The notes under the pieces were generated by a model. The model was not told where the DNA came from and did not search any database. It was given only the letters and a program-made list of their open reading frames with translations. This document shows positions 10,295 through 22,568 of a stretch of 64,000 nt of DNA, piece by piece. The stretch is from assembly GCF_009746715.1 (NCBI RefSeq), contig NZ_VRKW01000001.1, forward strand, positions 865,270 to 929,269, given 5' to 3'. The translations under genes were made by a program, and so were the position numbers. Each line of letters begins with the position of its first letter. The first letter of the stretch is position 1. This DNA comes from Ketobacter sp. MCCC 1A13808. Lineage in GTDB: Bacteria > Pseudomonadota > Gammaproteobacteria > Pseudomonadales > Ketobacteraceae.

Positions 10295-10892
10295 TCCGTT
10301 TGATTCCGGGGGGTTGCCACAGGCTCACAGCGGCCTGTTTAATTAATTCTGAAGTCTCATACAAGGGTAGCCCCACCACGCCGCTATAGCTGCCGGCAAT
10401 ACGCTCGACAAAAACCGCGCCCAAGCCCTGAATTCCGTAACCACCGGCTTTATCCTGCGGTTCACCGGTATCCCAGTAATCACCGGCCTCCTGCTCACTG
10501 ATCTCGCGAAAAACCACTTCAGTCGAAGAATAGCGGCGCAAAACACCGCTCGCCGTGGCCAGGGCTATTGCCGTGATCACGCGATGAGTGCGCCCGGAGA
10601 GGCTCAACAGCATTCTGATAGCGTCCGCTTTGTCGGTCGGTTTAACCAGAATCCGGCTATCAAGAACGCCTATGGTGTCAGCGCCCAGTACCGCATCGAA
10701 ATGAAGATTAAGTTCAGATAAGCGGTTGCGGCCTGCCTCTGCCTTGGTTTGGGCCATACGCTGCACGTAGTCCAGAGCCGGCTCACAATGCAGCGGCGTC
10801 TCGTCAACAGACACCGGCAGCACGTCGAATTGCACACCAATTTGAAGCAAGAGTTCTTTGCGTCTGGGAGAAGCGGATGCCAAGTACATCAT
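10287..10892 (-). CDS. maf: Maf-like nucleotide pyrophosphatase
   Basis: 201 residues. The N terminus LASASPRRKELL is the classical Maf signature (SxxR), followed by DETP, the catalytic GADTIG and QDKAGGYGIQG. Members of this branch (YhdE type) hydrolyse dTTP, UTP and modified pyrimidine triphosphates and act as house-cleaning enzymes. Two ATG codons occur in a row; either could be the start. It lies 42 bases after mreD and overlaps rng. Confidence 0.95.
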   Translation of the reverse strand: MMYLASASPRRKELLLQIGVQFDVLPVSVDETPLHCEPALDYVQRMAQTKAEAGRNRLSELNLHFDAVLGADTIGVLDSRILVKPTDKADAIRMLLSLSGRTHRVITAIALATASGVLRRYSSTEVVFREISEQEAGDYWDTGEPQDKAGGYGIQGLGAVFVERIAGSYSGVVGLPLYETSELIKQAAVSLWQPPGIKRNE

Positions 10893-10934
10893 TTAAGCAT
10901 ATCTCAATTGGTCGCGGTGGTCAGTTAGAGCCTT

Positions 10935-11420
10935 TCAATTAGAGTGGGTGCCCCGTATATACGACATGGAAAGGCTGACCAGAGGCCAAACTAGGGCGGA
11001 AACCAAAACAGAGGTCCAGTACCACAGTGTCCACGGTGAAATATAGACCGCCCGCATGATCATTATGTTCACCAATTGATAAATACCCACGAGCACCAAA
11101 ATGGATATACATTGCTGCCAGAGTGGGAACAAACGGATTCGCAGATGCAGAACATAGGTGATATAAGCCACCACAGCCAAAGCTAATGCGTTTTGGCCCA
11201 ACACCGCACCATTTAAGGCGTCCAGCATGATACCTACACACCATCCAGTAATCACGCCCACCCGATGCGGCATAGCGATGACCCAATAGATCAAAACCAA
11301 CGGAACCCACGCCGGACGCAGGGCGTTGCCCCATTCAGGCAACGGAATTGCCGCCAATATTGCCGCAATAATAAGTGTGAAAACCACCGTAGCTGCGCTG
11401 TCTGAAGTGGACTGGATCAT
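10935..11420 (-). CDS. mreD: Rod-shape determining protein MreD
   Basis: A 161-residue, very hydrophobic protein with about five membrane segments, beginning soon after residue 10 and ending near residue 155. MreD is part of the elongasome with MreB, MreC, RodA and PBP2. The start overlaps the mreC stop by four bases, so translation is probably coupled to mreC. Position and length, rather than distinctive motifs, carry the assignment. Confidence 0.94.
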   Translation of the reverse strand: MIQSTSDSAATVVFTLIIAAILAAIPLPEWGNALRPAWVPLVLIYWVIAMPHRVGVITGWCVGIMLDALNGAVLGQNALALAVVAYITYVLHLRIRLFPLWQQCISILVLVGIYQLVNIMIMRAVYISPWTLWYWTSVLVSALVWPLVSLSMSYIRGTHSN

Positions 11421-12352
11421 GGCTCAGCTCCTTCTGTGGCAACGGTATTGTCGATGGTCTCTTTACCATCGGCGGCGTCATCGCCGGCTTCCGGAGGCGG
11501 CGATGTATCCATTGCCCCCTCCAACTGACGGGTTTCTTCGGAAAAAACCAGTAGCACATAGCGGGAACGATCCAGATTTGCCATCGGCTTTGCGTTTACC
11601 ACCGCAAAGGGTTGGCCAGGATCGTGCTCTACAGTAGTAACAACGCCCACCGGGTAGCCCTTGGGAAAGCGTCCTCCCAAACCGGAACTCACCAGCAGAT
11701 CGCCCACCACAATGTCAGCGGTATCAGGCACATGGATTAGTTTTAAACTATCCAGGGTTCCGGAGCCCACGGCGATGGCTCGCACCCCATTCCGATTGAC
11801 ATGCACCGGAATACCATGAGAAATATCGGATATTAGCAACACCCGGCTACTAAAAAGCCCGACTTCGATGATTTGCCCCATTAAGCCTTCGGCGTCAAGC
11901 ACAGCCTGGCCTACGTATACGTTTTCGGGTTTGCCTTTATTAACAATGGCTTCATGTCGGTAGGGGTCCGGATCAACGCCAATAATTTCAGCGATTAGCA
12001 CCTGATCGTCGACCACATCAGTGGCATTCATTAATTCCTTGAGCCGGGTATTTTCCGCTACTGTAGAAGCCAGTTTCTGCACCCTTCGTTTCAGCACCAG
12101 GACTTCCGATTGCAGGCTGGCGTTCTCGGCTTCCAGCTCACCCGTATTGCGCACACTGGCTTCGGACCACGTCATCAATTGTGCCGGAATATCCGCAATA
12201 TACTGGATCGGCGAGGTAAAGATGGTCAACGTGAAGCGCACCGGCGATAACACGTTAAAACGATGGTCAACGAAGATAAGCATGAATGAAATGACCGTAA
12301 ACAGAATCAGCCTGTAACGGTTTGCGGTATTCTGGCCGAAAATAGGTTTTAT
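11417..12352 (-). CDS. mreC: Rod-shape determining protein MreC, apparent ATA start
   Basis: Bitopic elongasome scaffold: short cytoplasmic N terminus, one membrane helix, coiled coil (about residues 70-115) and the periplasmic beta domain that binds PBP2. The first ATG (12283) would remove most of the membrane helix. Reading upstream in frame gives (I)KPIFGQNTANRYRLILF, which matches the usual MreC start MKPxF except that the first codon is ATA (12352-12350). A run of seven Gs preceded by A lies 6-8 bases before it and fits a ribosome-binding site. The nearest upstream in-frame stop is TAG, and no ATG, GTG or TTG lies between. Total about 311 residues. Either a true non-canonical start or a base error. 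Confidence 0.85.
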   Translation of the reverse strand: MKPIFGQNTANRYRLILFTVISFMLIFVDHRFNVLSPVRFTLTIFTSPIQYIADIPAQLMTWSEASVRNTGELEAENASLQSEVLVLKRRVQKLASTVAENTRLKELMNATDVVDDQVLIAEIIGVDPDPYRHEAIVNKGKPENVYVGQAVLDAEGLMGQIIEVGLFSSRVLLISDISHGIPVHVNRNGVRAIAVGSGTLDSLKLIHVPDTADIVVGDLLVSSGLGGRFPKGYPVGVVTTVEHDPGQPFAVVNAKPMANLDRSRYVLLVFSEETRQLEGAMDTSPPPEAGDDAADGKETIDNTVATEGAEP

Positions 12353-12437
12353 AGCACTACCCCCCCTGATGCACCTGAACCGCAGGCTGCGCTCAGAGAT
12401 ACGCTAACTGTTATTTGCACGGGCCGGATAATAAACA

Positions 12438-12474
12438 CAAAAGCCGGCCATGCGTGTGCAATCGACCGGCTTTG
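12438..12474 (-). terminator. Hairpin between mreB and mreC
   Basis: CAAAGCCGG and CCGGCTTTTG form an 8-9 bp stem with an 18-base loop just after mreB, followed on the minus strand by TTGTGTTT. It could partly terminate mreB transcripts and so set a higher MreB than MreC/MreD level. Confidence 0.6.
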
Positions 12475-12500
12475 CTCAGGATTACTCATGACGTGGATGA

Positions 12501-13875
<1,375 letters not shown>

Positions 13876-14163
13876 ATGGCATTGGACAAAGAAGATGTAA
13901 CAAAAATAGCCCATTTAGCGCGCATTCAGGTGGACGACGCTGACATCCCGGCAATATCTGAACGCTTATCTTCAATATTGGGCATGATTGAACAGCTGCA
14001 GGCGGCACCCACCGATGGCATCGAACCAATGGCCCATCCCACCGATGCGGCACAGCGTCTGCGTGAAGATGTAGTCACCGAGCAAAATCAACGGGACGCT
14101 TTTCAGAAAATCGCACCTGCGACCGAAGACGGCCTTTATCTAGTGCCGAAAGTTATTGAATGA
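13876..14163 (+). CDS. gatC: Asp/Glu-tRNA amidotransferase subunit C
   Basis: 95 residues, beginning [19 protein letters not shown], the standard GatC N terminus. GatC wraps around GatA and stabilises the GatCAB complex, which converts misacylated Glu-tRNA(Gln), and Asp-tRNA(Asn) where relevant, to the correct amide form. GGAG lies at suitable spacing before the ATG. First gene of a gatC-gatA-gatB operon with 15- and 11-base gaps. Confidence 0.97.
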   Translation: MALDKEDVTKIAHLARIQVDDADIPAISERLSSILGMIEQLQAAPTDGIEPMAHPTDAAQRLREDVVTEQNQRDAFQKIAPATEDGLYLVPKVIE

Positions 14164-14178
14164 TCAGGTAACACATTC

Positions 14179-15633
14179 ATGCATACTAACACCTTAAAAT
14201 CCTTGTCTGATGCGCTGGCAAAAGGCGATATTTCCAGCCGCGAACTGACTCAGCTGTTTCTTGATCGCATCAAACAACACGACAGCGGCATTAACAGCTT
14301 CATTACCCTCACTGAAGAGTTGGCATTAGCTCAGGCTAAAACAGCGGATGACGCCCGCGCAGCAGGCAATGCCGGCCCGCTCACCGGCATCCCCATTGCC
14401 CACAAAGACATTTTTTGTACCCAAGGTATCAAGACCAGCTGCGCCTCTAAAATGCTGGATAATTTCATTGCCCCTTACAACGCGACGGTTGTTGAAAAGC
14501 TCAATAGCAGCGGCACCGTTACCCTGGGCAAGACCAATATGGACGAATTCGCCATGGGCTCGTCTAATGAAACCAGTTTTTACGGCAGCGTAAAGAACCC
14601 CTGGAACACAGAATACGTACCCGGTGGATCATCAGGTGGTTCCGCAGCGGCGGTGGCTGCACGGCTGACCCCGGCGGCTACCGGCACGGATACCGGCGGA
14701 TCCATCCGTCAGCCCGCCAGTTTGTGTGGCATTACCGGCCTTAAGCCCACCTACGGACGAATTTCCCGCTGGGGTATGATTGCCTTTGCCTCCTCCCTGG
14801 ATCAAGCCGGACCCATGACGCAAACCGCAGAAGACGCAGCGTTGCTGTTGAATTCCATGGCTGGGTTCGATCCCAAGGACTCCACCAGCACGGATAAAAC
14901 CGTACCGGATTTTACTGCTGATCTGGGCAACTCCCTTGAGGGGTTGCGCATTGGATTACCGAAACAATACTTCGACAGCGGGCTGAACGCCGATGTGGAA
15001 AACGTCGTCCAGGATGCCATCAAACAATATGAAAAGATGGGGGCTCGCATTATTGAAATTGAATTGCCGAACACCCACTTATCCATTCCAGCCTATTATG
15101 TCGTCGCTCCGGCAGAAGCTTCCTCCAATTTGTCCCGTTTTGACGGTGTGCGGTTCGGCTATCGCTGCGATGATCCGGCTGACCTGGAAGACCTGTATAA
15201 ACGCAGCCGAGGTGAGGGTTTTGGTGAAGAAGTAAAACGCCGCATTATGATTGGCACCTATGCCCTGTCTGCAGGTTATTACGATGCCTATTATCTGAAA
15301 GCACAAAAGGTCCGGCGACTGATTAAAAATGAATTTGATCGCGCTTTTGCGGACGTGGACGTCATTATGGGGCCGACTTCGCCCAACGCCGGATTCAAGC
15401 TCGGTGAAAAAGCCTCCGACCCGCTGTCCATGTATCTCTCCGACATCTACACCATCTCAGTGAACATGGCGGGCTTACCCGGCATATCCATTCCGGCCGG
15501 TATCAGCTCAGGACTGCCGGTCGGCTTGCAGATTATCGGCAATTATTTCGACGAAGCGAAGCTGCTTAATGTCGCCCACCGTTTTCAACAGGAAACCGAC
15601 TGGCATGCCCGAATGCCGGCGGCGTTTCAATAA
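14179..15633 (+). CDS. gatA: Asp/Glu-tRNA amidotransferase subunit A
   Basis: 484 residues, standard. The amidase-signature catalytic triad is complete: Lys76 in AHKD, Ser151 in [15 protein letters not shown] and Ser175 in [11 protein letters not shown]. GatA releases ammonia from glutamine and passes it to GatB. Central gene of gatCAB. Confidence 0.98.
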   Translation: MHTNTLKSLSDALAKGDISSRELTQLFLDRIKQHDSGINSFITLTEELALAQAKTADDARAAGNAGPLTGIPIAHKDIFCTQGIKTSCASKMLDNFIAPYNATVVEKLNSSGTVTLGKTNMDEFAMGSSNETSFYGSVKNPWNTEYVPGGSSGGSAAAVAARLTPAATGTDTGGSIRQPASLCGITGLKPTYGRISRWGMIAFASSLDQAGPMTQTAEDAALLLNSMAGFDPKDSTSTDKTVPDFTADLGNSLEGLRIGLPKQYFDSGLNADVENVVQDAIKQYEKMGARIIEIELPNTHLSIPAYYVVAPAEASSNLSRFDGVRFGYRCDDPADLEDLYKRSRGEGFGEEVKRRIMIGTYALSAGYYDAYYLKAQKVRRLIKNEFDRAFADVDVIMGPTSPNAGFKLGEKASDPLSMYLSDIYTISVNMAGLPGISIPAGISSGLPVGLQIIGNYFDEAKLLNVAHRFQQETDWHARMPAAFQ

Positions 15634-15644
15634 GGAGGCCTGCC

Positions 15645-17090
15645 ATGCAATGGGAAGTCGTCATCGGATTAGAAGTGCATGTGCAACTGTCCACCCGCTC
15701 AAAAATATTCTCGGGCAGTGACACCACCTTCGGCGCCGAGCCGAATACACAGGCGTCGCTGGTCGACCTGGGAATGCCCGGCGTGTTGCCGGTACTGAAT
15801 GCAGATGCGGTGGAAAAAGCCGTCCGTTTCGGATTAGGAATTGATGCGCAGATTGCACCCCGCTCCGTATTCGCACGCAAAAATTATTTCTATCCGGACC
15901 TACCAAAAGGCTATCAGATTTCGCAGTTTGAATTGCCCATTGTCGGACTAGGACAGGTCGATATCACGCTGGAAGACGGCAGCACCAAACGCATCGGTGT
16001 CACCCGGGCACACCTGGAAGAGGATGCAGGCAAATCCCTACACGAAGATTTTCAGGGCATGACCGGCATCGATCTGAATCGAGCAGGCACCCCGCTGCTG
16101 GAAATTGTATCTGAACCGGATATTCGCTCGGCAAAAGAAGCGGTGGCCTACGCCAAAGCCATACATTCGCTGATCCGCTATCTGGATATCTCCGACGGCA
16201 ATATGTCACAAGGTTCAATGCGTTGCGATTGCAACGTCTCGCTTCGCCCCAAAGGTGAAGACACATTGGGTACGCGGCGCGAAATAAAAAATGTGAACTC
16301 CTTTCGTTTTGTGGAAAAAGCCATCAATGCCGAAATTGAGTGGCAAATGGATGAGCTGGAATCCGGCCGGGCCATTCATCAAGCCACCGTACTGTACGAT
16401 CCGGTAAAAGATAAAACATTCGCCATGCGCAGCAAGGAAGAAGCCAATGATTATCGCTACTTCCCTGATCCGGACTTGTTGCCGGTGGAGGTAACGGAAC
16501 AAACCATCAGTGCAATTCGGGCTAAACTACCCGAATTACCGGCGCAAAAAATCGAGCGTTTTATTACTGACCTGGAACTATCGGAATATGACGCGCGCGT
16601 ACTGGCGTCAGACCGTGTCCTGGCGCAGTATTTTGAGACCGTGGTAGCGCAATCGGGGGCAAAACCCAAGTTGGCAGCCAACTGGGTCAGCGTCGAATTG
16701 CTAGGCGCCCTCAACAAAAATGATCTGGAGATTGATCAGAGTCCGGTGGACGCAGATCAACTCGGTGGTTTACTGAAGCGAATTGCCGACAACACCATTT
16801 CCGGCAAGATCGCCAAGCAGATATTTGAAGAATTGTGGAATAACGGCGGCACAGCCGATACCATCATTGAAAGTAAGGGACTCAAACAGGAAACCGATAG
16901 CAGCGCCATTGAGGCCATTGTGGATCAGGTCATTGCAGACAGTCCTGACCAGGTCGCGCAATATCAAGCCGCCGACGACCAAAAAAGGAAAAAACTCATC
17001 GGTTATTTTGTTGGACAGACCATGAAGTTGTCCAAAGGCAAGGCCAATCCGCAAATGGTGAACCAGGTGTTGGCGAAAAAACTGAATTAA
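15645..17090 (+). CDS. gatB: Asp/Glu-tRNA amidotransferase subunit B
   Basis: 481 residues. Starts [13 protein letters not shown], the GatB signature, contains the conserved [17 protein letters not shown] block, and ends with the helical YqeY-like tail that binds tRNA. GatB phosphorylates the side chain of the misacylated aminoacyl-tRNA and accepts ammonia from GatA. A GGAGG ribosome-binding site precedes the ATG. A very strong inverted repeat follows the stop. Confidence 0.98.
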   Translation: MQWEVVIGLEVHVQLSTRSKIFSGSDTTFGAEPNTQASLVDLGMPGVLPVLNADAVEKAVRFGLGIDAQIAPRSVFARKNYFYPDLPKGYQISQFELPIVGLGQVDITLEDGSTKRIGVTRAHLEEDAGKSLHEDFQGMTGIDLNRAGTPLLEIVSEPDIRSAKEAVAYAKAIHSLIRYLDISDGNMSQGSMRCDCNVSLRPKGEDTLGTRREIKNVNSFRFVEKAINAEIEWQMDELESGRAIHQATVLYDPVKDKTFAMRSKEEANDYRYFPDPDLLPVEVTEQTISAIRAKLPELPAQKIERFITDLELSEYDARVLASDRVLAQYFETVVAQSGAKPKLAANWVSVELLGALNKNDLEIDQSPVDADQLGGLLKRIADNTISGKIAKQIFEELWNNGGTADTIIESKGLKQETDSSAIEAIVDQVIADSPDQVAQYQAADDQKRKKLIGYFVGQTMKLSKGKANPQMVNQVLAKKLN

Positions 17091-17114
17091 CGTTTTATCC
17101 GACTGGCAGAAATG

Positions 17115-17146
17115 AGCGGCCGGTAGATTAAAATCTACCGGCCGCT
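17115..17146. terminator. Long perfect inverted repeat after gatB
   Basis: AGCGGCCGGTAGATT and its exact complement are separated by only two bases. It is an unusually long, GC-rich stem with weak T-tracts on either side. Position 25 bases after the gatB stop suggests a terminator or 3'-end stabiliser. Confidence 0.7.
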
Positions 17147-17159
17147 AAAACAGTCAGCG

Positions 17160-17675
17160 ATGCATCAGGATAGTAAAGGAAGCCATCCATACACCTGGAC
17201 CAACATGATGTTCCGAATCGTCAGAATTGTATCCTTCTGGATTTTTCTACCCTTACTTTTTTTACCTTTGGGCCGCTGCAGCCTGGACCCGGAAATCAAC
17301 CAGGGATTGCGCAGCTTTTCTTACCAGGTTCAGGGCATACAGCCTGAGTTCCAACTGGAGGAATTTAAAGATTTTACCATCCGCATCATCACTTTCAGCG
17401 ATGCCCCTTTCCACTACGATTTGATCGGGTGGGGCATTTTCGTCACGCTTTGGATCACTTTTTTCGGGGTTAATTTGCCTGTCTATCTCGCCTGGTTAAA
17501 GCCCCTGGCCTGGCTCAGCATTCCACTCATGTTTCTTGTGCATTCAATTTACACCGCCGCCCTGGTGGAAGCTCAAACGGTAACGCTATACGGGCACCTA
17601 TTCATCTATGTCGGCTACCTATACGGTATAGCCACCTTTAATGCCTACTTACCCGCGAGCGTCCGGCTGCGCTAA
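17160..17675 (+). CDS. Unknown small membrane protein
   Basis: 171 residues not recognised. Hydrophobic segments lie near residues 22-38, 90-106, 113-130 and 142-160. Between the first two is a polar loop (about 40-85) predicted on the opposite side of the membrane. The start is uncertain: ATG at 17160 has no ribosome-binding site, and ATGATG at 17205/17208 would give a protein beginning just before the first helix. Its 3' end overlaps the convergent methyltransferase by 27 bases. Real gene status rests on length, coherent membrane topology and placement after a terminator. Confidence 0.65.
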   Translation: MHQDSKGSHPYTWTNMMFRIVRIVSFWIFLPLLFLPLGRCSLDPEINQGLRSFSYQVQGIQPEFQLEEFKDFTIRIITFSDAPFHYDLIGWGIFVTLWITFFGVNLPVYLAWLKPLAWLSIPLMFLVHSIYTAALVEAQTVTLYGHLFIYVGYLYGIATFNAYLPASVRLR

Positions 17676-18326
17676 CGCCCGCACATACCGTAAAATCTGC
17701 CCACTAAACGGCTTTTCATCCGGCCCGGATAGCGTCGGTTTGCTCTGGCTATGGGTGTATCCCAAGCGCACCATCTTTTTACTAAACGGCGCATGATGGC
17801 CTCTGCCTGGATCCACCAAAATCACCTCACATTGCGGGTTGGCGTGGCGATGAATAAATTCCGACAGCAATTCAACATGCTGTTTCTCGTAAAGCAAATC
17901 AGCTCCGATAATGACGTCGAAGGTGCCAAGACCGTCTTGTAAATCTGCCCAGCCCGTTCTCAAAAACGGTATCTTGTCTCCGCTGTTCAATCTGACGTTT
18001 TCTGCGAGAAAGCCCCCGGCTTCCGGATGGTAATCGGTCGCCGAAATATCCGCTTTACGGGAATTGAGCAACAAACTGGACAGACCCAGCCCGCACCCCA
18101 CTTCCAGGATTCGCTTCCCTTCAATTTCAAAATCCGCCATTTGATCCGCCAAAACCTGACTCGATTGCCACAGCACACCAAACAAGGCCCACTGGGCGGA
18201 GGAAATCCCCAATAATTCAGCTTCACCTAAAGGATCTGAAAATTCCTGAGCATCTCGTAAACTGCGGACATGGATATCGACACTATCAAACTCAATAGTC
18301 TGATAGCGAATTCGGAATGGCGCCAT
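17649..18326 (-). CDS. Class I SAM-dependent methyltransferase, METTL21-like
   Basis: About 225 residues. The SAM-binding motif LEVGCGLGLSSLLL is followed by an acidic residue in ATDYHPEAG and the post-motif DVIIGADLLYE. This pattern resembles the Methyltransf_16 group (protein-lysine methyltransferases such as METTL21/ETFB-KMT), but the substrate is unknown. An upstream TTG at 18359 is possible; the ATG at 18326, preceded by AAGAG, is better supported. The gene is divergent from the isoprenylcysteine-type methyltransferase and its end overlaps the upstream membrane-protein gene. Confidence 0.85.
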   Translation of the reverse strand: MAPFRIRYQTIEFDSVDIHVRSLRDAQEFSDPLGEAELLGISSAQWALFGVLWQSSQVLADQMADFEIEGKRILEVGCGLGLSSLLLNSRKADISATDYHPEAGGFLAENVRLNSGDKIPFLRTGWADLQDGLGTFDVIIGADLLYEKQHVELLSEFIHRHANPQCEVILVDPGRGHHAPFSKKMVRLGYTHSQSKPTLSGPDEKPFSGQILRYVRALAQPDARG

Positions 18327-18470
18327 AAAGTAACTCTTGGTCAGGAAGGGACGTGACAACCCGGTTCAGAAATGGTGTTGCCACGGTATAAGCTCACACT
18401 ATAGGCTTATATTACTTAGGTTGCCACCGGACACCCCCACACTCATGCGCATTATCCCAGGGCCAAGTCG

Positions 18471-18932
18471 ATGAAAGTGCTAGAAAATAAAATCCCGCCT
18501 CCGCTAATCGCAACCGTTTGCGGCCTATTCATGTGGGTGCTTTCGTTAGCTACGCCTGCAATTGAAATCACTATCACCGTGCGAGTGATCGCAGTAACGC
18601 TAGCGCTACTCACAGGAACGATGTTCTGCCTCGCTGGTGTCCTTTCATTCAAACGTGCGAAAACGACCGTGAACCCGTTGAAGCCGCAGTCCGCTTCCGC
18701 GCTGGTGGACTCCGGCGTCTACCGGATCACCCGCAACCCGATGTACGTCGGTTTCGCATTAGGCTTGCTGGCATGGTCATTCTATCTAGCGTCCCCTTGG
18801 ACACTAACGGGAATATTCGTGTTTATAGTTTATATGAACCGCTTCCAAATCGAGCCTGAGGAGCGCGCGCTGCTGTCGCTCTTTGGCGCGGAATACAGTC
18901 AATATCAAGCTCGTGCGCGGCGCTGGCTTTAA
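18471..18932 (+). CDS. Isoprenylcysteine methyltransferase-family membrane protein
   Basis: 153 residues with about four membrane helices. The C-terminal half carries the PEMT/ICMT signature: GVYRITRNPMYVGF, the EPEERALL pair of glutamates and FGAEYSQYQARARRWL. Bacterial members are small integral membrane methyltransferases with unknown substrates; no prenylated protein is evident here. It is followed by a perfect palindromic terminator. Confidence 0.88.
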   Translation: MKVLENKIPPPLIATVCGLFMWVLSLATPAIEITITVRVIAVTLALLTGTMFCLAGVLSFKRAKTTVNPLKPQSASALVDSGVYRITRNPMYVGFALGLLAWSFYLASPWTLTGIFVFIVYMNRFQIEPEERALLSLFGAEYSQYQARARRWL

Positions 18933-18966
18933 CTTTTCTGCACCTCACAATATCGGAGCAAACTAA

Positions 18967-18992
18967 AAAGGGCGCCAATATTGGCGCCCTTT
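18967..18992. terminator. Palindromic bidirectional terminator
   Basis: AAAGGGCGCCAAT and its exact complement form a 26-base perfect palindrome between convergent genes (ICMT-family and DUF2959), with A/T tracts at both ends as expected for termination both ways. Confidence 0.85.
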
Positions 18993-19018
18993 CGAAACGT
19001 TGAAATGAGAAAATGCCC

Positions 19019-19669
19019 TTATCCCGCGTTTTTCAGGCCTTCAATAAAGGTATTGGATTCAGCGATGGATTTCTCCATTTCTTTAATCAACCGAGCGACG
19101 TCCGTTTCGATTCCTTTCAGCTCACCTTTCAAAGAATCGATGGCCCGGGCGTTCAGGTTATGCTTTAAAAATAAAACCTGGTCCTGCAGCGCACTCAGCA
19201 CCGGGTTCATCCGATCTTCCGCCTGCCGCATCGATGTCATCAGCGAGTTGTATTTTTTCTTTGTCGCGTTCATTTTACTAATGCTCTGCCGCTTCAGGTC
19301 GGCATTGCTGTACAGCTGAATTTCTTCATTCCACTCTTTAAAGAGTGCATCCGACACGTTTTCCACCGCATTAATACGGTCAGTGACTTCCTGAGCCGCT
19401 TCTTTGCTGTCTTCATATTCGCCACTCAGTTTGTCATAGTAATCCTGAAGATCACTATCACCGGTATTTACCAATGCTTGATACTGTTCCAATGCGGAGG
19501 AAAACTGTTCTTTTGCATCCGATTGTGCATCCTGAACCTCTTCCACCCTGTCGATCATGATATCCCGTTTGTGATACCCCACTTTTTCCATCGCGCCATA
19601 ATAAGCACTCTGACAAGCGCACAAAAATCCAACCAACAAAACTAATGTTGCGTGCCGGGCTATTAACAT
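19019..19669 (-). CDS. DUF2959 lipoprotein
   Basis: 216 residues. A signal peptide ends in the lipobox GFLCACQS, so it is probably a lipoprotein. The rest is almost entirely charged helix (coiled coil) with the VGYHKRDIMIDRVEEVQDAQ start typical of DUF2959. Function is unknown. A GTG at 19684 is possible, but the ATG at 19669 has GAGG about nine bases upstream. It lies 8-23 bases after fghA and may share its transcript. Confidence 0.88.
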   Translation of the reverse strand: MLIARHATLVLLVGFLCACQSAYYGAMEKVGYHKRDIMIDRVEEVQDAQSDAKEQFSSALEQYQALVNTGDSDLQDYYDKLSGEYEDSKEAAQEVTDRINAVENVSDALFKEWNEEIQLYSNADLKRQSISKMNATKKKYNSLMTSMRQAEDRMNPVLSALQDQVLFLKHNLNARAIDSLKGELKGIETDVARLIKEMEKSIAESNTFIEGLKNAG

Positions 19670-19692
19670 TGAGTCAATCCTCACTCTTTGAT

Positions 19693-20538
19693 TTAACGAT
19701 TTAAGAACGCACTATGGTAGCGCAGATGTTCTTCCATAAAGGTCGAAATAAAATAATAACTGTGATCATAGCCAGCCCGGTGATTAAGGGTAAGCGAGAC
19801 CGACTGTTTGGCGCAGGCCGCGTGCAGCAGCTCGGGCTTTAGCTGGTTTTCGAGAAATGAATCGGCTAACCCCTGATCCACCAGTATCGGTTTGTCAAAA
19901 CCCCGCGATTCAATTAATGCTACTGCATCATGAGCCTGCCAGGCAGCCCGATCGTCTCCTAAATACGCGGCCAGTGCTTTTTGCCCCCAAGCACATTGAC
20001 TGGGTGCACAGATAGGCGCAAAAGCCGACACGGACCGGTACTGCTGAGGGTTATTCAGAGCCAGCGTAAGTGCACCATGCCCTCCCATCGAATGACCAAA
20101 GATACCCTGACGAGACAAATCCAGATTGAACTCATTCTGTACCAGAGCAGGTAATTCCTGCTGAATATACTCATACATCCGATAATATTGATCGAAAGGC
20201 GCTTGCGTTGCGTTGACATAAAAGCCGGCACCCAGGCCAAAATCCCACGCGCCCTCGCTGTCATCGGGCACGCCCTCACCCCGGGGACTGGTATCCGGCG
20301 CAATCACCGCTATGCCGAGTTCCGCAGCAACGCGCTGGGCACCGGCCTTGGTCACAAAGTTCTGATCGTTACAGGTCAAACCCGATAACCACCACAATAC
20401 CGGCACGGCCTGCTGTTCGATTTGAGGTGGTAAAAACACGGAAAAGACCATGTCGCAATGACAACTGGCAGAAACGTGCTTTATCCTTAATTGCCGCCCT
20501 TCAAAGACCCGCGCCTCTTCCAATATTTCAATCGTCAT
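19693..20538 (-). CDS. fghA: S-formylglutathione hydrolase
   Basis: 281 residues. Esterase-D type alpha/beta hydrolase with the nucleophile elbow GHSMGG (Ser150), Asp226 in LVDQGLADSFL and His259 in GYDHSYYF. It splits S-formylglutathione to formate and glutathione, the second step after FrmA. It directly follows frmA, 20 bases apart on the same strand, a standard formaldehyde-detoxification pair. This pathway also matters when alcohol or methyl-group oxidation releases formaldehyde. Confidence 0.97.
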   Translation of the reverse strand: MTIEILEEARVFEGRQLRIKHVSASCHCDMVFSVFLPPQIEQQAVPVLWWLSGLTCNDQNFVTKAGAQRVAAELGIAVIAPDTSPRGEGVPDDSEGAWDFGLGAGFYVNATQAPFDQYYRMYEYIQQELPALVQNEFNLDLSRQGIFGHSMGGHGALTLALNNPQQYRSVSAFAPICAPSQCAWGQKALAAYLGDDRAAWQAHDAVALIESRGFDKPILVDQGLADSFLENQLKPELLHAACAKQSVSLTLNHRAGYDHSYYFISTFMEEHLRYHSAFLNR

Positions 20539-20558
20539 ACCGGCTCCCGAATATCAAC

Positions 20559-21710
<1,152 letters not shown>

Positions 21711-21815
21711 TCAAGTACGGTTTTACTCTTATACCAGACTGGCTAATATTTAAGGGCCTAAGATTACCCTGCAAATCAGATCAATGCCAACCCGGCTCCG
21801 ATGCATATAGACAAC

Positions 21816-22568
21816 CTAATGCTTGCCGGAGCACACTGTGCAATCCGGGTTTTTACTGATTTTCACCTCACGGAAGCGCATATTAAGCGCATCGACCATT
21901 AGTAGCTTACCCACCAGGGTGGCCCCTACTCCGGTCAACTGTTTGATGGCTTCCGTGGCCTGGATACTTCCCACCAACCCGACCACCGGTGATAAAACAC
22001 CACTGTTTGCACAGGTCTCGTCCTCTTCACCTTCATCCTCAAACAAACAATTATAACAAGGGCTGGCTTCGTTCATGGGATCATATAAACTCACCTGCCC
22101 GTCCATGCGGATCGCCGCCCCGGATACCAAAGGCACCTGATATTGCACACTGAGTTTGTTCAATAAAAACCGTACTGCGAAATTGTCCGTACAGTCCAGA
22201 ATCACGTCCGCGGATGCAACCAATCGATCGCCCATGCCCGGTTTAAATTTAGTGAACTCGGCCGTGATCTTACAATGGGGGTTGAGATCCGCCAGCACTC
22301 TCTGGGCCGAATACACTTTGGGCTCCCCCAGACTGACACTGCTGTGCACTATCTGTCGCTGCAGGTTGGTCAATTCAACTTCGTCGTTATCCACCAATAC
22401 CAGATGGCCTACACCCGCCGCAGCCAAATACATTGCAACGGGGGACCCCAACCCGCCTACGCCGACAATCAAAGCGGTCGCTTTTTTCAGCTTTTCCTGG
22501 CCTGCTACATCCAGCTCCGGCAGCATAATTTGCCGACTGTACCTTAATAACTCTTCATCACTCAACAT
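21816..22568 (-). CDS. moeB: Molybdopterin-synthase adenylyltransferase (MoeB/ThiF family)
   Basis: 250 residues. ATP-binding VGVGGLGSP, the Arg finger in NLQRQIVH, and two CxxC zinc pairs (CYNC and CTVC) mark a MoeB-type E1-like enzyme. It adenylates the C terminus of the small sulfur-carrier subunit MoaD, or a ThiS-like partner. Some bacterial homologues serve more than one carrier, so the partner is inferred. The start overlaps prmC by 11 bases. The order hemA-prfA-prmC-moeB is conserved in Pseudomonas, where murI follows; murI is absent here. Confidence 0.94.
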   Translation of the reverse strand: MLSDEELLRYSRQIMLPELDVAGQEKLKKATALIVGVGGLGSPVAMYLAAAGVGHLVLVDNDEVELTNLQRQIVHSSVSLGEPKVYSAQRVLADLNPHCKITAEFTKFKPGMGDRLVASADVILDCTDNFAVRFLLNKLSVQYQVPLVSGAAIRMDGQVSLYDPMNEASPCYNCLFEDEGEEDETCANSGVLSPVVGLVGSIQATEAIKQLTGVGATLVGKLLMVDALNMRFREVKISKNPDCTVCSGKH

